Source of the DNA: Cryptomeria japonica
Lineage: Eukaryota > Streptophyta > Pinopsida > Cupressales > Cupressaceae
Reading direction: 5' to 3'
Length of the DNA stretch: 64,000 nucleotides
NCBI RefSeq assembly: GCF_030272615.1
Contig: NC_081409.1
Coordinates: 473,304,573 to 473,368,572, forward strand
Below are positions 34,406 through 46,230 of this stretch, piece by piece (position 1 is the stretch's first letter; each line of letters opens with the position of its first letter). A program made the translations under genes and the position numbers. Below the pieces are notes generated by a model that had not been told where the DNA came from, made no database searches, and saw nothing but the letters and a program-made list of their open reading frames with translations.

Positions 34406-37120
34406 CTATAAAGGAGGGATATCTGGTTTAGGAAGGAGACCAAGTCCATCATGATGAGGAGGTATAGGTCTACCTTTAAAAAGTTTATTAGTCATAGACA
34501 TAGTCACATCCATAGGGATGGGTTGGGAATCTTCTTGAGAAAAGACATTAGTTTTATCTTTCAAAGGAAGAACTTCCTTCTCAAGAATGATGGGAATATC
34601 AAGTTTGGGTGTTCTAGGTTCACTTAGAGATAAGATCATATCTGTTTTCCACTTTTGATAAGATTTGAAAAGATGATCACTTCGCGGTGGAAGAGATTGA
34701 AATTGTTTAGGCCAAAAATAATCAATAGGAATGCTAGAAGTTCTTTCAGCTGGTTTAAAGAGACTATGATTGATAGTAACAACGTCACCATTATGGGGAA
34801 ATTTCAAACACTTGTGAATAGGAGAAGCAATAGCTTTCATGGAAGATAGCCAAGGATAGCCTAGCTTCACAGGAAATTGCTTGGATGATGGAATAATAGC
34901 AAAGCTCACATCAAGGGATTTGTTATGGACCTCAATAGGTAATATAATAGAACCAATTGCAGGAGAAGAAAATGCATCAAATAATTTCACAACCACGTTT
35001 GTTTTGTCATAGATCACTTGATTCAATTGCAAAGTAAAAATAAATTCTTCAGTAATGACAGTAACCATACAAGAAGGATCAATAAGCACTCCATGGCAAG
35101 GTGTATTCTTGAATTTTGCAACTATATATAAAGGACCATCAGGTGCTCTGATAGTTTCACTGGAATCAAATGTGATGGAAGGTTCTTTAGGGATTTTCTA
35201 CTGCTCCACAAAGTTAATCACATTCGGAGTCATAGACACAAGACCATCAGGTGAGAAAGAGGAATCATTAGTCTCAATCACATTAGAGGTATGAAAAGGT
35301 AATGGATCAGTAAAAATCTTAAGATTTTGGTTAGGAAGAGCTACAGATGTGTTGCCTTTATCATTCAAACCTGAAACAGAGATAGTATTATTATCAATCA
35401 AATCTTGAATTTTACCCTTTAAAGCAAAACATTTTTCAGTACAATGCCCAGGTTGATGATGAAATTGACAAAAAGATTTGTTATCAAAGGAGGGTGAATT
35501 AATCTTTGCAGGATCTATTTTCTTTATAGGAGGGAGAGTAAGAACATTTTGTTCCAATAACTTATTCATAATACTATGCAATGATTCATTCAAAGGAGTA
35601 AACTTTCTTTCTTTCTTGAAAAACTTAGAAATAGGAGGCACACCTGATGCTGCATTCACATTGTTGTTGATGATGTTTTCATTGAACTTAATGAACTCTC
35701 TGTTTGGTTTAAACTTCCCAAATGGTTGTTGACTACTATCACCCTTATCACTCGGAGCCATAGGATTTGCTTTTTCCATTTGACTCATGGTCAGTTGATA
35801 ATTGTGAAGAGTTGCGCACAACTGTTGGAAAGAAGTAAACTCAAAAAATAGAAGTTTTTCTCTAATATCTTTTTGTAAATTAGAAATAAAGATTCTTTGA
35901 ATATCATTGTCAGGTACTGGAAAAGAAATTTGAGCACACAAATGCTTATATCTACCAATGAAATCAGTCACTTTTTCTTTAACACCTTGTTTACAATGCA
36001 TTAAATCAATCAAAGTAACTTTAGGACTTATATTGTTTTGAAATTGTTGAATAAAAGCATTTGCAAGTTGTTGGAAAGAAGAAATAGAATAGGAAGGCAA
36101 TGAGCAATACCATTGTAGAGCCTTATCTCTTAATGTTCTAGTAAACAGTTTTGCAAGCAACATTTGGTCATGAGCAAAATCGGTACATATTGTTTGAAAT
36201 GTCTTAACATGTGTTAGAGGATCACCTTTACCATTATAAAGCTCCAACTGCGGGATTTCAACATGCTTAGGGGGGATAGCTTGAACAATGTCAAGAGAAA
36301 GTGGGCTCGCAACATCAAATGTGGGCACACTAAACTTAGATTGATTCATAGAGGCAATTTGTTGCTGTAATGAAGAGATAGTTTGTGCAAGATTGTTAAT
36401 GGTCGCTTCAGTCGAAGAGTTCATATTAGACGTGTTAGATTGTGATGGAGGTATTATGTTATTGAAAGAAGGTATTGATTGAGATTAAGGTGGCGGGACA
36501 CTATGATAGTTAGTCATAGGAGATGATTGGGAAAAAGGATCACTACAAGGAGGAATGGAATGGTTAAATGAATTGCGCCCTTATGCCAGGTTCATTTGTG
36601 GAGATGTAATAGGAACACTCATTGAAGGAATGAATGAAGAAGTCAGATTGAATGAAGGAAGAGGGTTGATTGAAGAAGAAGGATTGCCCCCATGACTGGT
36701 GATCATAGGTGGAATGTCCTGTATCGAAGTAGTCATTATGTTTGATGTAAAAGTAGGTATACTAGCAATAGAAGTTGTTAAAGGAATAGAATGATTGACT
36801 TGAGTAGGAGGTTGTGTATAACCTAAAGTTTTGGCACAACTCTTCATCGGCATCACATTCGAATCCACAATGTGTACAATACCATGCAAAATATCAATTC
36901 CATTCTTATCAGTTTGAACCATATGTTTTTGACCCTCAATTAATGAAAGAGCTTGACTATGAGGATATTCTTGAGACATCCATCGCTGAAAATCATCAAA
37001 TTGGTTATCCAATTTTTAAAGTTGTTCTACAGAAACCTCATGGAGAGCTTCTTCATCATTAAGAGGATTAGAGGAATTACCCGTGTCCTCGTTAAAAAGG
37101 CCATTCAAATTAGGTTCCAT
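34406..37120 (-). pseudogene. gag-pro: gypsy-2 Gag-protease polyprotein
   Basis: One frame of about 904 codons from ATG at 37120, with stops at about 37015, 36581, about 36484 and 35198. The front is Pro/Ser/Thr-rich. The Ty3 Gag core is at about 36250-35800 (DKALQWYCSLPSYSISSFQQ, FIGRYKHLCAQISFPVP). A CHHC knuckle CQFHHQPGHCTEKC is at about 35472-35430. A protease-like fold follows at about 35110-34780 (LFDAFSSPAIGSIILPIEVH, LGYPWLSSMKAIASPIHKCL). The active site, normally D-(T/N)-G-(A/S), reads VLIDPSCMVTVI. The Asp remains but the Gly is lost, so activity is doubtful. Confidence 0.85.
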
Positions 37121-37397
37121 CTCCTCGGTAATTAAACCTTGGAAAGACTTAATTCTAAGGCTTCATCTAACGGGAATAGTGTAAGTAGGGCTTATTTTTG
37201 TAAAACTCATGCACAACTTCCAAGAAAGGTAGGCACAATTGAAAATTAGGGCCAAGGGGGTAGCACTTAATTTTAATTGTTATCTTGAAAATTGAAATCT
37301 TGAATTTTGAATTTATTTTTGAATTTAGAGGTAGCAAATTTCAATAAAATAAGCCAATCTCCTAGATTTAAGCTGTTAAATGCAATCATGACAATCT

Positions 37398-37475
37398 CCT
37401 GAAGTTTCAGAAAAAATGTCAGGGACCGTGGCGAACGGAGTGCACACGGTCCTCGCAACTTTTTTTGAAATTTTC
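37398..37475 (-). other. Conserved hairpin module, copy 2 (gypsy-2 leader)
   Basis: The plus strand holds GGACCGTG at 37423-37430 and CACGGTCC at 37445-37452, a perfect 8-bp inverted repeat with a 14-base loop. Outside it, TTTCAGAAAAAATGTC and CAACTTTTTTTGAAATTTTC form a second imperfect stem. This is the best-formed copy in the window. Confidence 0.65.
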
Positions 37476-38014
37476 AAGGATGCAAGTTATGATGATTTTA
37501 AAGCTAATCTGAAAAAATTGAGTGATTTTACGATCTGTAGATAGGCCAAATTAAAGTTGCAATCTCAAAATTGAACCCTACCAAGATTGTTGAAAAATGC
37601 AAAATTTGAATTTTGAAAAAGAGAGGGAAACTAAAATTTTGAATTTTATGATTTTAGAGGGAATGCTAAAAAGCAATGCAAGCTTTGAAATTTAAAAGCT
37701 GACTCAATTTCATGCAAAATTCAATTTTGAAAGCAGAAATCAAGGTTGTTGTAATTAAGCACTTAATTTCAAAAGTCACACACTGCAAGAATTTGAATAA
37801 AACACTGAAACTTAGAATGAATGCCAACACACTTTGCAGATTTAGGACAGTAAGAAACACAATTTTAACACAAAATTTCAATTTCAACAATTTTTGAATG
37901 ATTATAAGCCTTTATCCAAGCAATCACTAGACCAATTTTGACTTTAATTTTGAAAGTGTTAAAATTGATAAAATCAGCCAAGATTCTGGATCCTAGCAGA
38001 AAAATACAGTAAGA

Positions 38015-38100
38015 TCTGGCTCCAGAAATTTCAGAAAAAATGTCGGGGACGATGGCGCTCGGGGTGCACACGGTCCTCACAACTTTTTCCAAAATTTTCA
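38015..38100 (-). other. Conserved hairpin module, copy 3 (gypsy-2 leader)
   Basis: Core GGGGACGATGGCGCTCGGGG, then TGCACACGGTCCTC, at 38045-38078. Flanking arms are AAATTTCAGAAAAAATGTC and CAACTTTTTCCAAAATTTTC. Confidence 0.6.
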
Positions 38101-38459
38101 GGGATGAGAGATATTATGATTTTGTTGCGGAATCCAAAGTTACAGCCGATTTCGAGGTGTTTTGATCAGTGAAATCATTGGTCAAATGTTGAATCAAGAG
38201 GGTTTTAAAAATTAGGGTTTTGACACTTAACCACTTAATTTTCAGAATTAAAGCACAAATATGAATTGACAATTTGCAATAGAAGGGTAGATCTGAAACA
38301 AGCATTAATAATTAAACATTTCACAAGCTCAATTACTAAAAAGGAAATTTAGGGTTTTTATGCAATTAACCTCTAAAATTTGCAAAAGATCAAACATGGA
38401 AATGTAATTAAGGACGCAAAAAAAATTTCAGATCTAACCATGAATAATCAGAATTAGGA

Positions 38460-38482
38460 TGTTCACGTCGGGTTCACCAAAA
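38460..38482 (-). other. gypsy-2 primer binding site
   Basis: The minus strand reads TTTTGGTGAACCCGACGTGA directly after the LTR end. gypsy-3 has the same TTTTGGTGAAC at 49709-49694, so the two families share a primer type. tRNA not assigned. Confidence 0.65.
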
Positions 38483-39671
38483 TGTAAAGCTAAAAATCGA
38501 ACCCTAGGTGTTCCCCCACTCCATGGAGAGAGAAAGGAGGTCACTAGGGTTGACGGTTTTCACTTGGGAGAGACTTTACATTCAAAAGAGGGGTTGAAAC
38601 CCACAAGATCCAATCCCACACAATGCAAGACTGGATTCTAAATGAGTTTCAAGGGTGGAGACATCAAGGATACCCTCTTTTGTAAAGAATGTAGATAGAA
38701 GGATTGAACTAGGAATGCATGTAAAGTAAGAAAGATTCTCTTGTAGACGAAGATAGGGACACGGGATGAAGCTAAGGACCTAAAATTAGTAGTAAAATGT
38801 TGAGACGAAGTTGTCCTACAAATTTGAGCGAATGTTGATGGGACGATGGCGCCCGGAGTGCACACGGTCCTCCAAAAAATCCACGAAACGAAGGGGGATC
38901 TGTTCGTCTCTGCACAAGGATTCCAGATCTTCAATTATAGCCACGTACCTACAACCTACACATAGAAAAGAGAGGATGATTGGGGGGTTAGGGATTAGGG
39001 GTTTGCCTTTAGGTCAAACCCCGGTTTTGGAATTAACCAAGAAATGAGAATGCTGTAAATGTAAGTGTTTGTAATGTAATCAAGTACTGATACCTTGTTG
39101 TAAGAATGTTTGTATTCTTACATGCGAAGGTGTAATGATGTTTTATGTTGTAGGTTGTAAGTGATCTCCTCTTCAATGGTTGAATCCTTGTCTTGAATGC
39201 AACACTTAGCCTTGAATGGAGACTTAGAATGCTCAATTGCTTGAAGGAATGCTTGAATACTTGAATGTTTGAATATTTGCCTATCGCTTCCACGTCTTGC
39301 ACACATATGTTTTTTCCTCCTCTTTTGGGAGAGGAAATGTAGTTTATATACTTGTCAATTAGGGTTAGGAGACTAATTTTTCCAACCTTAGGCTGACCGA
39401 GGAACATTATTTTCCAAATTGCAAACATGAAGACCCGATGCCCAACAAGAGACCGGGCCCAAAATAGGGCCAGGGACCAGGGCACTGGGCGCCATGGTCC
39501 CACCTCCTGGGACAGTAGGGTGCAAGGAGGATCGGGCCAAGGTGCAGAAAGATGCAGTTTTTGATGTCGTAAACAGGTTTCAGGGTCTCCATTCAAGTTC
39601 AATGTTGCGCCGCTATCGTGAAGACCCAAATGCAGTCGAAATTGCAAGTGTCGCAATTTTAGGATGCTACA
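38483..39671 (-). repeat. 5' LTR of gypsy-2
   Basis: 1,189 bp matching 31827-33014, with TGTAAAGC at 38483 and GCTACA at 39671. Minus-strand TATA at about 39343-39356. A fourth hairpin module is at about 38820-38885. Confidence 0.95.
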
Positions 39672-39676
39672 ACTGC

Positions 39677-42413
39677 TTCAAAGAATTTTCTATCAGCTTC
39701 AGCTTTTCTTCAATCTTCTTCTTCTCAAATTCAATCACCTGATCAAATGCAACTCTCTTAGCTTGAGTGAACCTCTCTAGTGCTTGTCATGTTGAAATCT
39801 TCTATAAGGATTGAAAATCCTTTGAAATATGCTCAGTGGTTGTCTTAATCTTGCCGAATGGGGTCACTTCATTTCCAATCTTGCACTCTGGGACTAGTTT
39901 ATGTAAAACAATGATTGATTGATCAATAATCCTTTTTATCTGTAGATCACTCCTTCATTAGTTTTAGTGTTGCCATCATAATGAGTTCAGTAGGACTCAT
40001 CTTTGTTATGTTTTTTATTTTCAACCTGTGAGGTGTCAATTGACAACAATGATGGACCAACTATTGGTTCTCTGTCAGTTTCCGCTTTCTTCTCCTCTGA
40101 TGATTTAGTCTTTATAACTTCCTCACTTGCACTGATGGCTTCACCACTTGGTGCAGTCTCTGAAACTGTCGGTTTCTCTATAGGAACTGTAACTTTAACT
40201 TGTACATTTGTATCTGGAGGACTGTTATCCTCAATATTAGTATCATGTACATCATTAACTTTTTCACTCTCTTTATTAATTGATATCTCGATATTTGTCT
40301 GTACATTTGTATATACTGGGGGCTAGATTTCCACTATCTTAATGTTTTTCAAAATTGAGGGTGAAGTACCCATAATCCCCTTTCCTTTTCCTTCAACTGG
40401 AGTGTCTACAATGTCTATCTTTGATTTCGATGAAGTAAATAATCCTCTGTTCTCTCTAAAGAACTTAACCCATGCTTTTTGAGTCTCCTTTATTATTTCA
40501 TTTACCCTTCCTAGCATCAGACTGGTTATTCTATGTTTTCTATTAAAAACTTTTCTATCTACCACCTCAAGTGTTCTTTCAATTTCCTCTGGAGCAATAG
40601 TAACACAAACAGATAATAACTCTTGAATTTTAATATGCTTATCTTCTTGCATAGTTGATAGTCTTCTAGCATCTAACATATTATATAATTCTACCATTAT
40701 TTGATTTTAAATTTCTATTAAGGCTTTCTTATAAATATCCAAGTATAATAAGACTACTTCCTCTACCTCTCTTTGTTCATCATCCTCTAAATGATCATAG
40801 TAAAACTATACATTCTTTAACATGCCATCCTTATTTATTTCATCTACTAATTTTGTGCAAGTTTTAGGTGGAACATTACCAGATTGAATAGCTATATCAG
40901 TATCATTCTTTTTCTTCCTCTTTGCAGTACCGGATGTAGCTGAAGTGGCTACTTTTGGTGCTTTCTTTTGTGTCGGTATTTTGAATGTAACCTTCCTAAC
41001 CAGTTGCATTTTAGCTTCTACCTTTGTTTCCTTTGTTTTCTGCCTTACAACCCTATTGAATGCCAATGGTGTGTCATCCTTAGATTCAAACTCTGTTGTA
41101 ACAAGCTCAATGTGTACTTTTGGATTCTTCCCCTTCCTTCTTTTCTTTATGATAGCATCAATTAATACCTTGATGTCCAGTGAGACATTCTCAACAAATT
41201 TGATTGCTTTTCCTTCTTGCTTCTCTCTCTTCTTCCAGTTGAACTCTATTTCAACCTCATGTGTTTTCTGTTGTGCAGTACCACGGGGCTTCTCTACCTC
41301 ACCAATAGGTGCATCAATCAACATTTTTGCATAAGCATCAAGGATTTGTGCATCCACTTCACAACCCATTTCCTCAATCCAAATCTTTCGGGGCTTAACC
41401 ACTTCCATAAGTGTTTCATCCTTCTTCACCATGAAGCATATGTTAGTTGAATATTTTTCTACAATATGCTTAGGAACCCTTACCCTAGACTTCATAGGTT
41501 TTTGAAATGCTTTGAAATATACCCATACCTTATCATCTCTCTGACTTCCTCAAGCAGCAATTGACTGTTTCAATTGTCTCCCTACTGGGATGTCAAATGC
41601 CCATTGCCTTTTACCAAAACCGGGTGTATCATTCATAAAGAATAACATTAAGCAAACTATTAAGGTGCCATACCGAAAGGTTCCCTTCTTTTCTCCCTTA
41701 ATCTTCCCTAGGTTTATTAACAACTCATCTAACATCCAACAACATAGATCCAATTTCACATTTTCTCTCATCATTTTGTATGCGGCCAAAATGTAGGAAC
41801 TGGAAACAGAATTCAGTCAATTTGACTGAGTTACCTTACACCCGATGATCATGCTACCGAATCTGATGTTCATGTCGGTAATAGTGCTTAGTCTCATAGA
41901 TCTCCTGTCAAATTTTGCATCGGTGATTTTGTTCACAAAATCATTTGAAACCTTCTTATTTGGATGTTGCCCAACTGATGGTAAACCATTGAATGCCCAG
42001 ATGACTTCCTTGGTGATCTTGTAAGGTCTATCTAGCCAGATAAACTCCCCATGTACTCTACTCAAAACATACCTAATTATCTCATCTTTGAATTATGGGA
42101 TGTCCAGAATATCGATAAACCCTAAGTCTTCAATATGTTTATATGTCGGTTTGATCTTTCTAGATTCTCTCATCATCTCTCTCATGTACATGCCCTTTAT
42201 TTCAGATGTTCCCAAGTCCTCAATGTGATAGTGTATATATGTCATAACATCTTCAACATAGAAAACTCCCTCTGGAACACGAGAAAATGCCCAAACTGAA
42301 TCTTCCAGGGTAGCCACATGCGGATACCACAAAATTGTCCTGGGGCGGTCCTTCACCTCTACTACAGTTGGGTTTGCAACAAAGATAGGAATAGATGATG
42401 ATCCTGCTTCCAT
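39677..42413 (-). pseudogene. Family B ORF2 in B2, N-terminal and central part
   Basis: ATG at 42413, MEAGSSSIPIFVANP. It follows B1 ORF2 closely: IWLDRPYKITKEVIWAFNGL, DLCCWMLDELLINLGKIKG, LIVCLMLFFMND, VPKHIVEKYSTNICFMVKK and EFNWKKREKQEGKA. The central Lys/Glu-rich part and first coiled coil follow. It keeps Trp where B1 has TAG and keeps frame across two of the B1 frameshift sites. Its own stops include one near 42093 and others near 41500 and 40690-40800. It is interrupted by gypsy-2 at 39671. Confidence 0.78.
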
Positions 42414-42775
42414 GCTTAAATATAAATACCTAGTGATTGCTTTTAGTGAAAACCCTTAACCAATTCTTTCAGTCGCTGGTGAAATTTCTCAAGAAGAAAT
42501 CCGATTTCTCTAAAATTCCTTTGATCGCTCTTAATCACTTTGAAATCGCTCTGAATGCAAGGTGATCAATAATGAAGTGAATTTGACATTTCAACCTCCA
42601 ACAAAAACCCTAATGATCCATTGACATAAATGACTTCCAGTGAAAAATATCGGATCTTGAACAGAACATATCCATGCCAGATAAGCATCTTCAATGTCTG
42701 GAACATCTTCTAAAACCTCTTCTCGGGGCATACGAAGCATCTTCATGAATTTTTCCTACCCCTAAGGCATCTACC

Positions 42776-43882
42776 TCAGTTACTAAATGAGCTACCTACC
42801 GGTGCAGGAGCAACCTCCTCTACCAGATAAGTAACTAGTGTATTTCCATCTGATGATTGTTCTTCAGTCTTCCTAACCCATCTCTAAGTATGATCTTGTC
42901 GGATTTCACTAACCTTCTCTTTCCCTTTCTCATTTGAACCTCCATTACCAACCAGTGGATTTTTGCTTCTACAGAATCTAGCAATATGTCCAACCTCATT
43001 ACTTGCATAACATGTAACATTCATCCTTTGTATTGCTTTGCTAAAACTAATGAAATTGCTTGACCTGCATTGATTAGCCATATGTCCAAACTTTCCACAT
43101 GTATAGCATTTAACATTCATTTTGCAATCTTCTCTCTTATGACCATACATATTGCATTTAAAACATTTACTGGGAGCAGAATCAGGGTTCTGATTTGCTC
43201 TGTTTCTACATTGTCTAGCCATGTGACCAAATCTATTGCAAAAAAAACATCTACAATTAAATTGCCTTACCAATGCTTTATGATTTTGATCTTCATTAGC
43301 AATACTGAAACTCTATCCTTGCTCAAATACAAGTCCACTGGAATCTCCAATCTACCTTTGTCTCTTCAATAACTCATCTAACTGTGTTGAGCTAATCTTG
43401 AATTTTTCTTTATACTCACTTGCAGTAGTTAGATCTTCTCTCAAAATTATCATTTGTCTCTCAAGATCTTGTTCATTACTCTAGGATTGTACTAAATTAG
43501 TCCTCAACATATCATTCTCATGAGCCAACCTACCAAATTCTTCAAATTTTTTCTTCAGGGATACAACAAGATTTTCTTCCATTTTCTTTCGGTTCTCAAT
43601 CTCCTTAGACTTTCTCATAGTTATAACTTGCATTTAATTTTTCATAACAATGTTCTCTTGACTCAATTTCTAACATTGTTCCTTAAGTGCATCTTTCTCT
43701 TCATCATCTTGACTTTGCAAAAGTTCCTTCCTCCTAGCCTAAACAGATGATAACCTCTCTTGTAGGACAAGAATGAATTCCTTAGCAGAATTCAATTCAT
43801 CTTGTAGCTTTAATTTCTTCAACCTTTCAGCATCATAATCTTCAAGTGCCATCTCAAGTTGCTTCTCCAAACCCATATCCAT
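42776..43882 (-). pseudogene. Family B ORF1 in B2: coiled coil and zinc knuckles
   Basis: 369 codons in one frame from ATG at 43882 to TGA at 42776. Knuckles are CFFCNRFGHMARQC, CFKCNMYGHKREDC, CYTCGKFGHMANQC and CYASNEVGHIARFC (second Cys of the fourth lost). Each defect in B1 or B2 is intact in the other copy, so the family protein had four knuckles. Stops occur at 42884 and several sites in the coiled-coil part (about 43310-43690). Confidence 0.8.
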
Positions 43883-43935
43883 GGATTCCAGATTCAGGAT
43901 CTTCCTCAAGTTGTTAAACTTCCTCTAAGACATAA

Positions 43936-43947
43936 GACTTTGATACC
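43936..43947 (-). other. B2 primer binding site, degraded
   Basis: GACTTTGATACC on the plus strand is a two-mismatch complement of the initiator-Met primer site, three bases inside the 5' LTR. Confidence 0.65.
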
Positions 43948-43950
43948 TAT

Positions 43951-44908
43951 TGTTGGAATCCAATAACACTGAGAGGGGGGAGTGAATCAATGTTATATCA
44001 AAATGATCAATTTTAGCCTTATTAAAACATGTATACACCAACTGGTATATCGGTACACACATAATTGAAAGAAGTAAAGTAACCAATAAGCCAATCACAT
44101 TAATGAGAACCATAATGCACAAAATTATATGTGGAAAACCTCAAAGAGGAAAAACCACGGTGGGATTTGTGACCTACAATATCAATCCACTAGTCATATG
44201 AAGAGATATTACAAAATATAAGGGGTAGGTTACAAAATATAAGGGGCCTGCACTTGCAGGAAGGCTTATAGCCTGGAGCCCACTGCTCAATCAAAAAAGG
44301 ATCCTCACAAACTACATATAATCCAAACTACAAGCCGGAGAAGTGTTGAACTGCTAAGATAGCATCTTTTTATGCCAGAATACACTTCCGATTTAAGCTT
44401 TGTCTGTTCTGATCTAAAACCCTAAACCCTTTATAGGAATAACCCTTACATAAATATTCTCACATACATAATCTCTCTAATGTATTTTTCATTATATCAC
44501 ATTCGCATATCCATAATCTCCTATCTATATTCTCATCTTACAAAATAATCTAATCCAACTGACCTATATGCCCTATACAATTTATCATGCCTCATGTCAT
44601 CTTACAAAGATATATACAATATCAAATTACATGTCGGCTAGATAACATAAATGCATAAATATCAAAAAAAATTGTTGATGTCGAATCCAAGAGATGTCGG
44701 CCTCCAATACCGATAGCCATATTCTAAACCATGGCGACCTGCATTGTCGGTAACCAAAGAAATCCTTTTGTCCTATCGGTGCCGGTGTAGTGTCTGTGAA
44801 GTGCTTGGTGGTACATAATTGAACCAAAACATGAAGTCAGAATAAGATACCATGTTGCCATTAATGGTAACATAGTGAAACCAGCCAATTGAGTGTCAAT
44901 TACCAACA
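43951..44908 (-). repeat. 5' LTR of B2
   Basis: 958 bp, TGTTGG at 43951 to CCAACA at 44908. Longer than the other family B LTRs, partly through a 21-bp-period duplication of TTACAAAATATAAGGGG at 44209-44246. Copia-like block at 44128-44166. Confidence 0.9.
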
Positions 44909-46230
44909 CCTTCTTCTCTCATGACTACGTATACAATTTTACTACTTTGATTTTGGTGTTCTTTCCTTTTACTTTTGGCTACCATATTTAGGTATGGATC
45001 GGTAGTAACTACCTTGACCCCTTCTTGGTCCAATTATTCTTCCTCCAAGGTACCAGGTTCTATGATCCTAGTCATGTTTATACTTCATTTATAGACTAGA
45101 AAGTCTGCAGTTTCCTCTATGTCTTTCTTCTTCCTCTTCCTTCTTATTGTGATATTGGTCCCTCATTGTGCCATTTCTACTTTGTATGCTTACAACCATG
45201 TTTTAGTTGCTTCTAGAAGAGGTTGGTTCACCTGATCCATCATCATCTTTCATTATTTCCAGACGTACTTCAATCCTTGTTTTATTAGGTCCTAATTGCT
45301 TTACCTGCGCTAGTGTCAATCTCTGGTAATATCTCCTTTTCCTTACTTCCTTTTCATCTTTACAATTCATCCAGTAGTCCTCTATGTTTGGAATATGCTT
45401 GACCCTTCTAGAAATAAAATTTTCTATTATCTGCAATGGATTGTAATCCTTTCAGGTATACTGGAAGTACTATAGATGCCTGGTTAGCAAGTCTTCTTCT
45501 ACCTTTTTTTGCATTCTGCAGTGATTCACAATCGAACTCCCCTATCTTTACTGGGAATTTGAAGCCTAATTTTTTATTAGAGCTCAGGTAGTTATCATGG
45601 AACTCCACCATTTGTCTACAAAATTTGGTTATCCAAGCCCAAACTGACAAGTATCTTGGCAATTTAAAGGGTCTCTTTGAAAAATCCTTGCGCTCTTAAA
45701 TATGACCAAGTGGGGAACTGAATATACCATCCTCCATAACATTGAATAACCTTTCTTACTTCTTCTTTTACCCTCTCTACAGGTCTTCCTTCTAGTTCTC
45801 AGGTGACTTTCATGATGAAGTATTCATTCACCTCCTTGTAATGCAACATAGACTCCTTTTCCAATTGTGGGAAATATGCCTGCACTAGATTCTTGCCCAG
45901 TTTTGTTCCTAGAATGCCCATGGTATTTAAACCCTGAATGTTTTCTTTTAATTCACATGCATATACCATATAAGAAGACATAAAATTTTCCTGAAGTCTC
46001 TTCTATACAATGGTATATGAAGTTGTTGATGAATGTGGCCTAGTCATAAGTTCCTTTGTTTTGCCTCAGGCTCTAGATGTACGTGAACATCCATTCATGA
46101 AACAAACCGCTAATCTCCAACCTGACTATGCTACTGAGATAAGTGATTGTGATATACACCTCTAGATGCATTTCCTTTCTCATTACTAGGGTGGGTAATT
46201 TACCTAGTACCTTTCCTTGCTTTCACAACC
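44909..46230 (-). pseudogene. ORF C, N-terminal and central part
   Basis: Minus strand, about 440 codons with several stops and frame changes. Readable blocks are HLEVYITITYLSSIVRLEI, VYACELKENIQGLNTMGIL, YFPQLEKESMLHYKEV, YGGWYIQFPTWSYLRAQGF at about 45740-45680, WITKFCRQMVEFHDNYL, FKFPVKIGEFDCESL and YYQRLTLAQVKQLGPNKTRI. The YGGWYIQFP block aligns with ORF A WGDMYLYPISTIFRVYGF in the same relative place. The upstream end is lost in the 46.2-47.3 kb repeat junction. No named family recognised. Confidence 0.55.

Larger units (their letters stand above)
37121..38482 (-). other. gypsy-2 leader with two hairpin modules
   Basis: 1.36 kb without ORFs between primer site and gag. Two copies of the LTR hairpin module lie about 620 bp apart (37398-37475 and 38015-38100), each with the GTGCACACGGTCCTC core. 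The rest is AT-rich, with repeated AATTTTGAA words. Confidence 0.6.
31827..39671 (-). mobile_element. gypsy-2: complete gag-protease-only Ty3-like element
   Basis: 7,845 bp. LTRs are 31827-33014 (3') and 38483-39671 (5'). Perfect target duplication ACTGC at 31822-31826 and 39672-39676. On the minus strand there is a primer site, a 1.36-kb leader, one gag-protease frame (37120-34406), a proline-rich and acidic C-terminal region, then a 0.9-kb 3' UTR and PPT. RT, RNase H and integrase are absent. gypsy-4 (57059-59824) has the same C-terminal region and 3' UTR, so the short form is a lineage. The first ~260 bases of the LTRs differ at about 3 positions. This is the youngest insertion of the nest. 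Confidence 0.92.
30221..44908 (-). mobile_element. B2: second full-length family B element, carrying gypsy-2
   Basis: LTRs are 30221-31092 (3') and 43951-44908 (5'). The target site is CCTTG at 30216-30220 and CCTTC at 44909-44913 (4 of 5 match). Without gypsy-2 the element is about 6.84 kb, nearly the B1 length. It has the same ORF1-ORF2 content and order as B1. It inserted into ORF C, whose frame is continuous once B2 is removed. Confidence 0.9.
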
